In this document: piece by piece, positions 33,720 to 43,230 of the stretch
Layout: each line of letters starts with the position of its first letter
Position numbering within the stretch: the first letter of the stretch is position 1
Assembly (NCBI GenBank): GCA_020850535.1
Contig: JADZEM010000043.1
Location: 1 to 60,247 of the forward strand
Reading direction: 5' to 3'
Length of the DNA: 60,247 bases
From: Chloroflexota bacterium
GTDB lineage: Bacteria; Chloroflexota; UBA6077; JACCZL01
The notes under the pieces: generated by a model
Database searches by the model: none
Told to the model about the DNA's origin: nothing
The model's input: only the letters and a program-made list of their open reading frames with translations
Position numbers and translations under genes: made by a program

Positions 33720-36700
33720 GTGGTTCAGCACCTCGAGACCGGACACCACGGCGGTGAGCGGCTGCACGCCGCCACACCGCTGCGATCCGATGGCAGCTCG
33801 CTGCCGTTTCTCACCCAGGTGAGTGAGGTGCTGGCCGGCTCGCTTGACTACGACGAGACGCACGAGCACGTGCTCGACCTCGTCGTGCCGGCCTTTGCTG
33901 ACCTCTGCTCGATTCACCTGCTGGATGACACCGGCCGGTTCGTTCGGATCGCCAGCCGCCACCACACGCTGGCGACGGCGGCCGTCTCCGCGATGCTTGG
34001 CGAGTCGTATCTGGACAACGGGGAGCTCGACGGGCTGATCCACCAGTTGGTGCGAGATCGCAGGTCGCTCTTGTGGATCGCAGGGGACATCGACCTGGTC
34101 GGGCAGATCGTCGGGCCGAGCGTGCTCGCGCGCATCAGGGACCAGCTCGATCTCACCTCGGCGATGGTCGTGCCGCTGATCGCCCGTGGCCGCCCGCTCG
34201 GCGTCCTGACGCTCTCGACGGCAGCCCCGCGCCGTCCCGCAACCTCGGAGACGCTGCGGCTGGTGGAAGATGTCGCACGGCAGGCGGCGCTTGCCCTGGA
34301 CAACGCCCGGCTCTACCGTGCAGCAACGGCGGCCCGCCTGGAGAGTGAAGGAGCACAGCGTCGGCTGAGCTTCCTCGCCGAGGCCAGCGCCACCCTCTCG
34401 GCCTCGCTCGACGTGCAGGCCACGCTCCAGGCAGCCGTCTCGCTGGCCGTGCCAACGCTGGCCGATTGCTGCGGCGTCGCCACCATCGACGACGACGACG
34501 GCTCGTTTCGGCGCATGGCCGTCGCACACGTCGATCCTGAGATGCAGCGCAGGATGGCCGAGCACGGGCCATTCTTGCCCATCGACGAGTACCCGGATCA
34601 CCCGATCCGGCAGGCCCTGGCGAGTGGCCGCCCCGTCCTGGTCAAGGACATCCGGCAGGCGGCCTGGGCGGAGTACGCCGACGACGCCTACCGCTCGCTG
34701 CTCGAAGCGCTCGCGTTTCACAGCGTCCTGGTGGTGCCGCTGGAGGCACGCGGACGCCGCCTCGGCGCACTGACCCTGGCGCTGTCCTCCCCTGACCGCG
34801 CGTTTGGCGATGACGATATCGCCCTTGGAACCGAGCTGGCAGGACGGGCGGCGCTCGCCATCGAGCATGCCACCCTCTACCGCCAGGCCGCCGACGCGCG
34901 CGACGATCTACGACGCCAGCTCGATTTTTCGGATGCCATCGTCAGCAACATTGCCGAGGGCATCACGGTCGTGGACCACCAGGGAAACATCACCTACGCC
35001 AACCCGATCGCCGAGTCGATGCTGGGCCTGCCCCTGAGTCAGATGCTCGGGCGGATCGGCCACGATGTCATGCACGTCCGCGATCTGAGTGGGCGCTCGA
35101 TGCCGCGCTCTGAGTGCGGCCTCCAGGCCGTCTACGCCGGCGGCGTGACGGTCCGCCTGGACAACGAGGCGTTCATCCGCGCAGACGGTACGACCTTTCC
35201 GGTCTCGGTCATCTCATCGCCGCTCGTCCGCGATGGCGAGGTCGTCGGCGCGATCACCGTGTTCCGAGACGTCAGCGAGGCACGCGCCCAGCAGGAAGCC
35301 CTGCGGCGGAGCGAGGAGCGGCTCCAGCGGGCGCTTCGCTCGGCCGGCATGGTGATGTGGGAGCGCAGCTTCACGACGGGCCGGACCGTGCGCTCGGAGC
35401 TTGCGCCGCGCCTGTACGGACGGAGCAGCGACGAACTCCTGGAGGACTCGCTCAACCATCTGCGGCTGATCCACCCGGACGACCGCGAGTGCGTCTCCAA
35501 CGCCGTGCGCCACGCGATCCTCAACGGCGTCCCGTACGATGTCGAGTACCGGGTGACCTGGCCCGATGGCACGGTCCGCTGGCTGTGCGGCCGGGCGAGC
35601 CTCTTCCGGGACGCCAATGGCAGTCCGCTCGGGATGAGCGGCACCACCCACGACATCACGGATCGCAAGCGCGCCGAGTTGGAGCGCCAGCAGCTCATCG
35701 CCGAGCGCGAGGCGGAAGCCGACCACCTGCGGGCACTGCACCAGGCCCTGAAGCAGAGCCTCGACGCGCTGCTCGGCCTGCACGAGGTCGGCAAGCTGCT
35801 GATCTCGGTCTCGGACACCGACGCGATGGCCCAGCGGCTGCTGGAGATCGCCGTCCGAGCCGCGAGCCTCCGCGCGGCCGTCCTGCGGCGCGTCGAAGGG
35901 ACGCCGACCGTCGTCTGGCGGAGCGTCGGCGACGAGGCCGCGATTGCCGCGCTGGACGCCGCCTGGGACGGCGCAGCCGACGACACGCCAGATGGTCGCG
36001 CCACGCCCTGGCAGCCCACCTGGACCCCGCACGCCGAGATCCACCCGCAGGATGGCCCGGCGCTCACCGTTTGGCGGGTGCCGCTCATCGTCAGGGGCGA
36101 GGTGATCGGCGTCCTCGAAGGCGCTGGCGACCTGCCACTGCCGGACGAGCCCACGGCAGCGATCCTCGGCAGTATCGGTCTCCAGGCGGCCACGGCGGTG
36201 GAGAACGCCCGCCTGTACGGCGAGCTTGCCGCACGCGAGCGGTCGCTTCAGCAACTGGTGCAGGCGCTCCTGGTGGCCCAGGAGGACGAGCGGCGGCGTC
36301 TGGCATACGAGATCCATGACGGCTTCGCACAGCTGGTCTGGGGGTTGCAGCAGCTACTCGAAGCGTTCTTGAACGATCAGCCGAGCCATCCGGCAGACGC
36401 CCGGCACCGCATCGAGGTGGCGAGCGCGCTGGCACAGCGGGCCGTCCAGGAGATTCGCCAGGTGCTCGCGGGCCTGCGCCCCGCCGTCCTCGACGACTTC
36501 GGTCTGGCGAGTGGGCTGCGCTCGTACCTGGACGGTCTGCGCGATGAGGGCTTCGACGTGACGTACGTCGAGACATTCGGGCCGAGACGGCTGTCCTCGG
36601 AGCTGGAGATCACCCTGTTCCGCCTTGCCCAGGAGGCGCTGGGCAACGTGCGGAAGCACGCAGGCGTGCACACTGCGCGCCTGCATTTGACGGTCGTCAA

Positions 36701-36947
36701 CGAGCAGGTGGTGATGGAGGTCGAAGATGCCGGGCAGGGCTTCAACGGCGTTACGGAGACACCCTCGGCCCGTCCGGGCGGGCGGTTCGGGTTGCTGAAC
36801 ATGCAAGAGCGCATCGCGCATGTCGGCGGGGAGTTGAAGATATCCACGCAGCAGGGGCAGGGCACGCGCGTACGGGCAGTCGTTCCGATCCAGGAGCCCG
36901 CCCGTCAGTCCAGCCAGTCCAGCCCGGGAGGGCACTCAGATGGATGA
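33720..36947 (+). CDS. Multi-sensor histidine kinase (GAF-GAF-PAS-PAS-GAF-HisKA_3)
   Basis: A 1075-residue cytoplasmic kinase. Approximate order: GAF 25-197, GAF 217-390, PAS 409-530 (AEGITVVDHQGNITYANPI), PAS 540-648 ending in a PAC segment, GAF 687-835, HisKA_3 with phospho-acceptor His866 (RRLAYEIHDGFAQL), and ATPase 960-1055 (ALGNVRKHAG; RFGLLNMQERI). No membrane span. GTG 33720 with AGGGAGAG upstream is preferred; ATG 33603 adds 39 residues without a ribosome-binding site. The HisKA_3 type pairs with NarL regulators, and one follows with an eight-base overlap. Confidence 0.92.
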   Translation: MVQHLETGHHGGERLHAATPLRSDGSSLPFLTQVSEVLAGSLDYDETHEHVLDLVVPAFADLCSIHLLDDTGRFVRIASRHHTLATAAVSAMLGESYLDNGELDGLIHQLVRDRRSLLWIAGDIDLVGQIVGPSVLARIRDQLDLTSAMVVPLIARGRPLGVLTLSTAAPRRPATSETLRLVEDVARQAALALDNARLYRAATAARLESEGAQRRLSFLAEASATLSASLDVQATLQAAVSLAVPTLADCCGVATIDDDDGSFRRMAVAHVDPEMQRRMAEHGPFLPIDEYPDHPIRQALASGRPVLVKDIRQAAWAEYADDAYRSLLEALAFHSVLVVPLEARGRRLGALTLALSSPDRAFGDDDIALGTELAGRAALAIEHATLYRQAADARDDLRRQLDFSDAIVSNIAEGITVVDHQGNITYANPIAESMLGLPLSQMLGRIGHDVMHVRDLSGRSMPRSECGLQAVYAGGVTVRLDNEAFIRADGTTFPVSVISSPLVRDGEVVGAITVFRDVSEARAQQEALRRSEERLQRALRSAGMVMWERSFTTGRTVRSELAPRLYGRSSDELLEDSLNHLRLIHPDDRECVSNAVRHAILNGVPYDVEYRVTWPDGTVRWLCGRASLFRDANGSPLGMSGTTHDITDRKRAELERQQLIAEREAEADHLRALHQALKQSLDALLGLHEVGKLLISVSDTDAMAQRLLEIAVRAASLRAAVLRRVEGTPTVVWRSVGDEAAIAALDAAWDGAADDTPDGRATPWQPTWTPHAEIHPQDGPALTVWRVPLIVRGEVIGVLEGAGDLPLPDEPTAAILGSIGLQAATAVENARLYGELAARERSLQQLVQALLVAQEDERRRLAYEIHDGFAQLVWGLQQLLEAFLNDQPSHPADARHRIEVASALAQRAVQEIRQVLAGLRPAVLDDFGLASGLRSYLDGLRDEGFDVTYVETFGPRRLSSELEITLFRLAQEALGNVRKHAGVHTARLHLTVVNEQVVMEVEDAGQGFNGVTETPSARPGGRFGLLNMQERIAHVGGELKISTQQGQGTRVRAVVPIQEPARQSSQSSPGGHSDG

Positions 36948-37638
36948 AGGCAGCCGTCAAGGGCGGACGCCAGCGCGGACGATCGTGGTTGACGATCATG
37001 ACGTCTCGCGCCTTGGGCTCGTTGCGATTCTGAACGGGATTCCAGGCATACGGGTCGTCAAAGAGGCGTACGACGGCCCGACCGCCGTCTCGGCCGTCCG
37101 TAGCCACGATCTCGACCTCGTCCTGATGGACGTGCGGATGCCTGACACGGAGGGGCTGGAGGCAACCCGCCAGATCCGCGCCATCAGTCCGCAGACCCGT
37201 ATCATCATGGTGTCCTACTACGACGTGCCCGAGTATCGGGCTGAGGCCCTCGCCGCCGGCGCCATGGGCTACATCTCGAAGGGGGCCAACCGCAAGGCTT
37301 TCGAGTGCGAGATCACGCGGGTGCTGCGCGGAGAGCCCTACACCGCCACCACGGCCCAACCCCGTGCCGCGGCGGTATCCAGCACGCCGTCGCTGGCGAA
37401 CGCCGCCGCCGTGGTCGACCGGCTCGCGCCACGCCAGCGGGAGGTGCTGGCGCTCGTCGGGCTGGGACTCCGCAACCGGGAGATCGGCGAGCGGCTCGGG
37501 ATCAGCACGCGCACGGTGCAGAAGACGGTCGAGCGGATCCTGAAGTACCTCGGCGTGCCGAACCGGACCCAGGCGGCGATGATCTGGATCACGTCCGGAC
37601 GACGCACCGTGCCGGCGGCAGAGGGCGTCCCCGGCTGA
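36940..37638 (+). CDS. NarL/FixJ-type response regulator
   Basis: A 232-residue regulator: receiver with Asp18-Asp19, phospho-acceptor Asp64 (DLVLMDVRMPD) and the Lys of GYISKGANR, then a LuxR-type helix-turn-helix (about 168-230, LAPRQREVLALVGLGLRNREIGERLGIS). It overlaps the kinase gene and should be its partner. Its likely targets include its neighbours; the secreted protease gene begins 209 bases downstream. Confidence 0.94.
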   Translation: MDEGSRQGRTPARTIVVDDHDVSRLGLVAILNGIPGIRVVKEAYDGPTAVSAVRSHDLDLVLMDVRMPDTEGLEATRQIRAISPQTRIIMVSYYDVPEYRAEALAAGAMGYISKGANRKAFECEITRVLRGEPYTATTAQPRAAAVSSTPSLANAAAVVDRLAPRQREVLALVGLGLRNREIGERLGISTRTVQKTVERILKYLGVPNRTQAAMIWITSGRRTVPAAEGVPG

Positions 37639-37782
37639 ACCGGGGGCGGAACGGCGCCCGGCCACGCCGTGACGAGCAACAACTCGCAAGACGCACGGCC
37701 ACAATCGCAGAAACATGCCCAAATCCGGGATAGTGCGGCTGATTTGTCGCGTAAGTGAGTGAATATACGTAGTAAAGTCACC

Positions 37783-37794
37783 TTGTCGAGACAA
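37783..37794. promoter_or_regulatory. Perfect palindrome upstream of the subtilase gene
   Basis: TTGTCGAGACAA, 53 bases before the protease start codon and in a locally AT-richer stretch (37741-37800). It could be an operator, for example for the NarL-type regulator just upstream, but no second site is seen. Confidence 0.3.
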
Positions 37795-37846
37795 CTGCCG
37801 TTTCCCTTAGTGACGCGGATGACAACCGCGCATGGGGTAACGGCAG

Positions 37847-39763
37847 ATGAAACTCAAGCAGAAGCTGGCACGCGCGGGTCTCGCCCTCGCAGTCGCTATT
37901 CCACTCCTTGGCGCCGACGCCACCGCGCTCCAGGCCGAAGCGCGCGCGACTGATGCTGTCGCGCAGATCGCCAGGGCCGCTGAGCGTGACAGCGTCCTGG
38001 ACCTCGCCTACGCCGCCACGCCCGGCGTTGCGACGCCGCAGCCGTCCGGCAACCCGCCGTCTGGCAACGGACCGTCCGGCAGTATCTCGTCGCAGAGCGT
38101 CGGCTCGACTGGCGCGGGCGTCTCGTCTCAGAGCGTTGGCGGGCCGGCCGCCGCGACGCCGACGCCGTCCGGCGCGGACACAGCGCCCGCCCCGAGCGTG
38201 GGAGCGGCATCGAACGGCTCGCGCAGCGGCGGCTTCGAGGTCGAGACCGGCCCAGATGGACGGCCCGTCCGCGCAGGCAGCCTGCTGGTGACGTTCCGCG
38301 GCAGCGCTCCGGCCGCCGTCTCGGACGCCGCCTACCAGCAGGTCAGCTCGCAGGCCGTCGAGCGCGTCGGCAAGAGCAGCCGCTCGGTGCGGGTGCAGGT
38401 GCCGAACGGCACCGTCACGCAGGCGATGGCCGCGTACGCCGGCCGCTCCGATGTCGAGCGCGTCGAGCCTGACTACGTCGTCACCGCGTCGATGACGCCG
38501 AACGATCCGAAGTACCCCGAGACCTACGGGCCCGGCCGCATCGGCGCGCCGACCGCCTGGGATCGGATCGGTGGCGGCGCCGGCGTCCGCGTGGCGATCC
38601 TCGACACCGGCATCTTGAGCAGCCACGCCGACCTCGTCGGCAAGGTCGTCGCCGCCTCGGACTTCACCGGCTCGGCCTACGGCGTCGAGGACCGGCACGG
38701 GCACGGGACGCACGTCGCGGGGACGGTCGCCGCCACGGCGAACAACGGCATCGGCGTGGCCGGCGTCGCCTGGGGCGCGAGCCTGATGAACGCCAAGGTG
38801 CTGGGTGACACGGGCGGCGGCTCGATCTCCAGCGTGGCGAACGGCATCACCTGGGCCGCCGACAACGGCGCGAAGGTGGTGAGCATGAGCCTCGGCGCGA
38901 ACGCTCCCTGCCCACAGGTGTTGCAGGACGCCGTCAACTACGCCTGGAATCGTGGTGTGGTGGTGGTGGCTGCCGCTGGCAACGACGGCCAGGTGGTCTC
39001 GCACACACCAGCCAACTGCACGAACGTGGTCTCGGTGGCGGCGTCGGATTCGCTCGACGCCAAGGCCAGCTTCTCGAACTACGGCCCGAACATCAAGGTC
39101 TCCGCGCCCGGGGTGTTTATCCTCTCGACCTACAAGGACGGCGACTACCAGTGGATGTCTGGCACGTCGATGGCGACCCCGCACGTGGCAGCCGTGGCTG
39201 CGCTGATCTGGGCCAGCTCCTACGGCACGGGGAATCAGGCCGTGCTCGACCGGATGTTTTCGACTGCCGATCAAATCGCAGGAACGGGAACATACTGGCA
39301 GTACGGTCGCGTCAATGTGGCCCGAGCGGTCGAGGGCTCCTCGGCTGGCCCGACCCCGACCCCCGCCCCGTCGCCCTCGCCGACACCTTCGCCGTCGCCC
39401 ACGCCCTCCCCCACCCCGACGACGCCTGTCTCCTGTAGCCCGCGCCCGCCGGTCGGCGTGCGAATGGCCCAGGGATCGACGGCCGGTACGTTCAGGGTCA
39501 CGGTGACCGCGGGGACAGCCGCGCAGGGCACCAACCGGCTCCAGCAGCTCCGCTTCGGCAACGGCTCCAATGCGATCATCGACACCGGCACGCAGGCAGC
39601 GTCCGGTGGGAACTTCACCTACAGCCTGCCGTCCGCAACGACCGAGATGACCTTCACGGTCAAGCGACAGTCCAATGGCGCGCCGGTGACGGTTCCGCTG
39701 ACCGTGGTAGACAGCTGCGGCGAGTGGATCACCCTGGTTGGAGGCGGCTCCGGAGCGTTCTAG
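37847..39763 (+). CDS. Secreted subtilisin-like serine protease (S8)
   Basis: A 638-residue precursor. Signal peptide about 1-34 (LALAVAIPLLGADATALQAE), a low-complexity region to about 125, an inhibitor-like propeptide (SLLVTFRGSAPAAVS through DVERVEPDYVV), then a thermitase-like catalytic domain with Asp253 (AILDTGI), His286 (HGTHVAG) and Ser441 (SGTSMATPH); AAAGNDG supplies the oxyanion Asn. A Pro/Thr/Ser-rich linker near 505-530 joins an all-beta domain with two Cys that may form a disulfide. Terminator at 39793. Likely role: extracellular protein degradation. Confidence 0.93.
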   Translation: MKLKQKLARAGLALAVAIPLLGADATALQAEARATDAVAQIARAAERDSVLDLAYAATPGVATPQPSGNPPSGNGPSGSISSQSVGSTGAGVSSQSVGGPAAATPTPSGADTAPAPSVGAASNGSRSGGFEVETGPDGRPVRAGSLLVTFRGSAPAAVSDAAYQQVSSQAVERVGKSSRSVRVQVPNGTVTQAMAAYAGRSDVERVEPDYVVTASMTPNDPKYPETYGPGRIGAPTAWDRIGGGAGVRVAILDTGILSSHADLVGKVVAASDFTGSAYGVEDRHGHGTHVAGTVAATANNGIGVAGVAWGASLMNAKVLGDTGGGSISSVANGITWAADNGAKVVSMSLGANAPCPQVLQDAVNYAWNRGVVVVAAAGNDGQVVSHTPANCTNVVSVAASDSLDAKASFSNYGPNIKVSAPGVFILSTYKDGDYQWMSGTSMATPHVAAVAALIWASSYGTGNQAVLDRMFSTADQIAGTGTYWQYGRVNVARAVEGSSAGPTPTPAPSPSPTPSPSPTPSPTPTTPVSCSPRPPVGVRMAQGSTAGTFRVTVTAGTAAQGTNRLQQLRFGNGSNAIIDTGTQAASGGNFTYSLPSATTEMTFTVKRQSNGAPVTVPLTVVDSCGEWITLVGGGSGAF

Positions 39764-39792
39764 TCAAACGTCCCCCACCATCTCCGCTCACG

Positions 39793-39839
39793 CGCCCGGT
39801 CTGGACTCGCCTACCCCCGAGTCCCGGCCGGGCGTCTTT
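39793..39839 (+). terminator. Intrinsic terminator after the subtilase gene
   Basis: Outer stem CGCCCGG (39793-39799) with CCGGGCG (39828-39834); inner stem GGACTCG with CGAGTCC across ACCCC-type loop; then TCTTT. It separates the protease from the catabolic operon that starts at 39950. A TAGAAT box at 39889-39894 may be the -10 of that operon, without a clear -35. Confidence 0.65.
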
Positions 39840-39949
39840 GCGTTCGGCGGCCAGGGGACCAGACGTACATCTCGTCAACGCCGGGGCCTAGAATCTCCCG
39901 TGTAACGCTCGGGCCACGTCAACGCGTGACGGGACAGGAGTGAGGGAGC

Positions 39950-41158
39950 ATGCCCTCGGAGATTGCGTTCACCCCAACCCCAGAGCAGGCTGCCGTGCGC
40001 GACCGCATCCGCGCCTTCGTGGACACGGAGGTCATCCCTGAGGAGTCAGCCCTCTCGACGCTGGAGGGCGTCTCCTGGAACACGATCACCCGGCTCCGCG
40101 CGCAGGCCCGGGCAGCCGGCGTCTACGGTCCGCAGCTCTCGCAGCGCCACGGCGGCCTCGGGCTGGACTGGCGCGGGGTGGCCATCGCCTTCGAGGAGGC
40201 CGGGACCAGCCTGATCGGGCCGCTGGCGCTCAACTGCGCCGCTCCGGACGAGGGCAACATGCACCTGCTGGAGCAGGTCGCCTCGCCGGCCCAGAAGGCC
40301 AGGTATCTGGACCCGCTGGCGGCCGGCCGGATCCGCTCGTGCTTCGCGATGACCGAGCCGGCCCCTGGCGCGGGCGCAGACCCCACGATGCTCCAGTCGC
40401 GCGCCCGCCGCGACGGCGACGCCTGGGTCGTCGACGGGCACAAGTGGTACATCACGGGGGCAGACGGCGCGGCGTTCGCCATCGCGATGGTCCGCACCTC
40501 GGACGACCCCGACCCTCGGCGCGGCGCGACGATGCTCCTGGTGGATGCTGGCACACCTGGCTTCGAGATCGTGCGGCATATCCCCTCGCTGGATCAGACG
40601 TTCCCGGGCGGTCACTGCGAGGTGCGGTTCACGAACTGCCGGGTGCCACTTGACGCCGTCCTGGGCGAGCCGGATCTGGGGTTCGAGTACGCCCAGGCGC
40701 GGCTGGTCCCCGCGCGCCTGACCCACTGCATGCGCTGGCTGGGCATCGCGCGGCGGGCGCTGGAGATCGCCGCCGAGCACGCGGTCAACCGGACCGGGGG
40801 CGGCAAAGCGCTCGGCGAGCACCAGATGGTGCAAGCGATGCTGGCCGACTCGCAGATCGACCTGGATGCGGCGCGGCTGCTGATCTGGCGGGCCTGCGCC
40901 GAGCTTGACCGTGGCCGGCCGGCCCGAGGCGAAAGCTCGGCGGCCAAGGTCTTCGTGGCCGAGGCGGTGCACCGGGTCGTGGACCGCGCGATCCAGATCT
41001 GCGGCGCGCTCGGCATCAGCGAAGACCTGCCGCTGAGCCTGTTCTACCGCGAGGTCCGCCCGTTCCGCGTCTACGACGGCCCCAGCGAGGTGCACCGGGC
41101 GGCGGTGGCGCGGCGGGTGCTGCGGGCGGCCCAGGGCCGGATCACGGCGCGAGCATGA
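39950..41158 (+). CDS. Acyl-CoA dehydrogenase family protein, ACAD10/11-like
   Basis: A 402-residue flavoprotein of the acyl-CoA dehydrogenase fold: FAMTEPAPGAGADP (FAD/substrate loop), W-I-G-KWYITGADGA, and HEHQ-type helix KALGEHQMVQAMLADS. Near the C-terminus the segment is RVYDGPSEVHRAAVARRVL. Position 376 is Asp where medium-chain dehydrogenases have the catalytic Glu of YEGT; ACAD10/11-type proteins carry a similar DGP-EVH. The next gene, overlapping by four bases, is an APH-type kinase, the other half of ACAD10/11. Together this suggests 4-hydroxyacyl-CoA conversion rather than ordinary beta-oxidation. Confidence 0.9.
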   Translation: MPSEIAFTPTPEQAAVRDRIRAFVDTEVIPEESALSTLEGVSWNTITRLRAQARAAGVYGPQLSQRHGGLGLDWRGVAIAFEEAGTSLIGPLALNCAAPDEGNMHLLEQVASPAQKARYLDPLAAGRIRSCFAMTEPAPGAGADPTMLQSRARRDGDAWVVDGHKWYITGADGAAFAIAMVRTSDDPDPRRGATMLLVDAGTPGFEIVRHIPSLDQTFPGGHCEVRFTNCRVPLDAVLGEPDLGFEYAQARLVPARLTHCMRWLGIARRALEIAAEHAVNRTGGGKALGEHQMVQAMLADSQIDLDAARLLIWRACAELDRGRPARGESSAAKVFVAEAVHRVVDRAIQICGALGISEDLPLSLFYREVRPFRVYDGPSEVHRAAVARRVLRAAQGRITARA

Positions 41159-42237
41159 GCGAGGACACGACCCTCGTCGATCCTGCACGCCTCACCACCT
41201 TCCTGGAGACCGTCCCCGCGCTCCGGGCCAGCCTTCCGATCCGCGACATCAGGCGCGTCGGCGGCGGCCAGTCGAACGTCACCTGCCGGGTCACGCTCGC
41301 GGATCGAACGGTCGTCGTCCGGCGGCCGCCGCCCGGGCCGCTGCCGCCCCGCGCTCACGACGTGCTGCGCGAGCACCGGATCCTGGCGGCGCTGGCCCCG
41401 GCGGGCACGGTCCCGGTGCCACGCCCGCTGGCCGCCTGCGACGATGTGAGCGTCCTCGGAGCGCCCTTCTTCGTGATGGAGGCGCTCGACGGCGACGCCA
41501 TCCGCTTCGAGCTGCCGCCAGGGCTGGCCGCCGCCCCGCTCCCGCTGCGCTTCGAGCTGGGCTTGCAGGTGGTGGACGCCCTGGCCGCCCTCCACCGGGT
41601 CGACCCCGCCGCCATCGGCCTGGGCGATCTCGGCCCTCCCGCCGGCTACGTCCCACGCCAGATCAGGCGCTGGCGCGGCCAGTTGGAGCACGCCAGGGTG
41701 CGCCCGGTCCCCGATCTCGACTGGGCCGCCGACTGGCTGGAGGCCCACCAGCCGCCTGAGCCAGCCGGGGTGCGGATCGTCCACGGGGACTATCGGCTGG
41801 ACAACGTCCTGTTCAGCCAGGAGCCGCCACCGCGCCTGCTCGGCATCGTCGACTGGGAGCTGGCGACGCTGGGCGACCCGCTGGCCGACCTCGGCTGGCT
41901 GCTGGCGTTCTGGTACGAGCCGACCGACCCGACGCCCGAGCTGAAGATCATGCCGCGCGTCACCATGCAGCCCGGCTTCCCGACCCGCGCCGATCTGGTG
42001 GCCCGCTACGCCGGGCAGACAGGCCAGCCGCTGCCCGATCTCACCTTCTATGTGGTCTTCGCGATGTGGCGGATGGCCGTCCTGCTCGAAGGGCACTGGG
42101 CCAGACACCTGCGCGGCACGGCGGCCGGCTTCGACTTCGCCTACCTCGAAACGGCCGGCCCGGCCTTCGCCGCCAGGATGCGGCAGATTGCCGAAGCCGC
42201 CCCACCTGGGGCACCATCCCGGCCGCACCGCCCCTGA
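41155..42237 (+). CDS. APH-family phosphotransferase (ACAD10/LvaA-like kinase)
   Basis: A 360-residue kinase of the aminoglycoside phosphotransferase fold. The P-loop-like start is RVGGGQSNVTCRV, the catalytic loop VHGDYRLDNVLF, and the metal Asp is in GIVDWELATLGDPLADLGWL. The last motif is the form found in the kinase domain of ACAD10/11 and in LvaA, which phosphorylates the 4-hydroxyl of a hydroxyacyl-CoA. ATGA overlap with the ACAD gene supports a joint pathway. Antibiotic resistance is an unlikely role. Confidence 0.88.
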   Translation: MSEDTTLVDPARLTTFLETVPALRASLPIRDIRRVGGGQSNVTCRVTLADRTVVVRRPPPGPLPPRAHDVLREHRILAALAPAGTVPVPRPLAACDDVSVLGAPFFVMEALDGDAIRFELPPGLAAAPLPLRFELGLQVVDALAALHRVDPAAIGLGDLGPPAGYVPRQIRRWRGQLEHARVRPVPDLDWAADWLEAHQPPEPAGVRIVHGDYRLDNVLFSQEPPPRLLGIVDWELATLGDPLADLGWLLAFWYEPTDPTPELKIMPRVTMQPGFPTRADLVARYAGQTGQPLPDLTFYVVFAMWRMAVLLEGHWARHLRGTAAGFDFAYLETAGPAFAARMRQIAEAAPPGAPSRPHRP

Positions 42238-42300
42238 CAACGCCTGCCCGACGATCCCTCCCGAACGCGCACTCCCTGACGAGGACTGGAGCGTCCGCCC

Positions 42301-43230
42301 GTGACGATGTCGCCGCTCGACCTCTACCGCTGGATGGTGGTCGCCCGCGTGCTCGACCGCGCCCTCTGCGCCGAGAACCCGAACTGGTTCCCTATCGAAG
42401 GCGAAGAGGCGACCGTCGTCGGGGCCTACGCCGACCTCCGCCCGACTGATGTCGCCGCCCCGCACTACCGCGATCCGTTCGTGGTCTACCTGATGCGCGG
42501 CGCGGAGATGTGGCGGCTGGCCTCGCAGGTGATGCGGAAGGGCGCCGGCTACAACAAGGGTCGCTCGGTGCCGTTCAACGGGCCGTTCCACCTGCGGCAT
42601 GTGCCCTGGGTCGCTGGCGACCTCGGCACGACGCTCGGCACGGCGACCGGCGCGGCCCTCGCGCTCCAGGACGAGGAGTCCGACGGCGTCTGCGTCTGCG
42701 GCTTCGGCGACGGCACGGCCAATCGCGGCGACTTCCACGAGAACGTCAACCTGGCGGCCTGCTGGAAGCTGCCCATCGTCTACCTCTGCCAGCACAACGG
42801 CTGGGCCATCTCCGAGCCGGCCGAGCTGTACCTGCCAGCCCCGATTGTCGCCCGGGCGGCCGGCTACGGCATCCCGGGCGTGGCCGTGGACGGCAACGAC
42901 GTCGAGGCGGTCCAGGCCGCCGTCGGTGAGGCGGTGGCGCGCGCACGGCGCGGCGACGGCCCGACGCTGATCGAGGCCCGCTCCTGGCGCGTGCGCGGGC
43001 ACTGGGGCGGCGACACGGCAACCTACCGGCGCGACAACCAGCCGGACGGCGTGCGCGACCCGCTGGAGCTGCAAGCTGGACGGCTGCTCGCACGCGGGCA
43101 GGCCGACCAGGGCATCCTGGACGAGATCCAGCGACAGGCCGAGGCCGAGGTTGCCGAGGCGGTGGCGCGCGCGCGAGCCTTGCCCGAAGCCGGCGCCGGC
43201 GAGCTTGGGCTGAGCGAGGTGTTCGTGTGA
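42301..43230 (+). CDS. ThDP-dependent 2-oxoacid/acetoin dehydrogenase E1 alpha subunit
   Basis: A 309-residue E1 alpha. The ThDP/Mg motif is GFGDGTANRGDFHENVNLAA with CQHNGWAIS. It would decarboxylate a 2-oxo acid or cleave acetoin and pass the acyl group to a lipoyl E2. The GTG at 42301 lies nine bases after GGAG; ATG 42307 is an alternative. It overlaps the beta gene. No E2 or E3 gene is present, so those are shared from elsewhere in the genome. Confidence 0.9.
   Translation: MTMSPLDLYRWMVVARVLDRALCAENPNWFPIEGEEATVVGAYADLRPTDVAAPHYRDPFVVYLMRGAEMWRLASQVMRKGAGYNKGRSVPFNGPFHLRHVPWVAGDLGTTLGTATGAALALQDEESDGVCVCGFGDGTANRGDFHENVNLAACWKLPIVYLCQHNGWAISEPAELYLPAPIVARAAGYGIPGVAVDGNDVEAVQAAVGEAVARARRGDGPTLIEARSWRVRGHWGGDTATYRRDNQPDGVRDPLELQAGRLLARGQADQGILDEIQRQAEAEVAEAVARARALPEAGAGELGLSEVFV

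Noticed and set aside
41155-42237. Aminoglycoside resistance kinase
   Set aside because: The motif VDWELATLGDPLADLGWL and coupling to an acyl-CoA dehydrogenase place it with the ACAD10/LvaA kinases.
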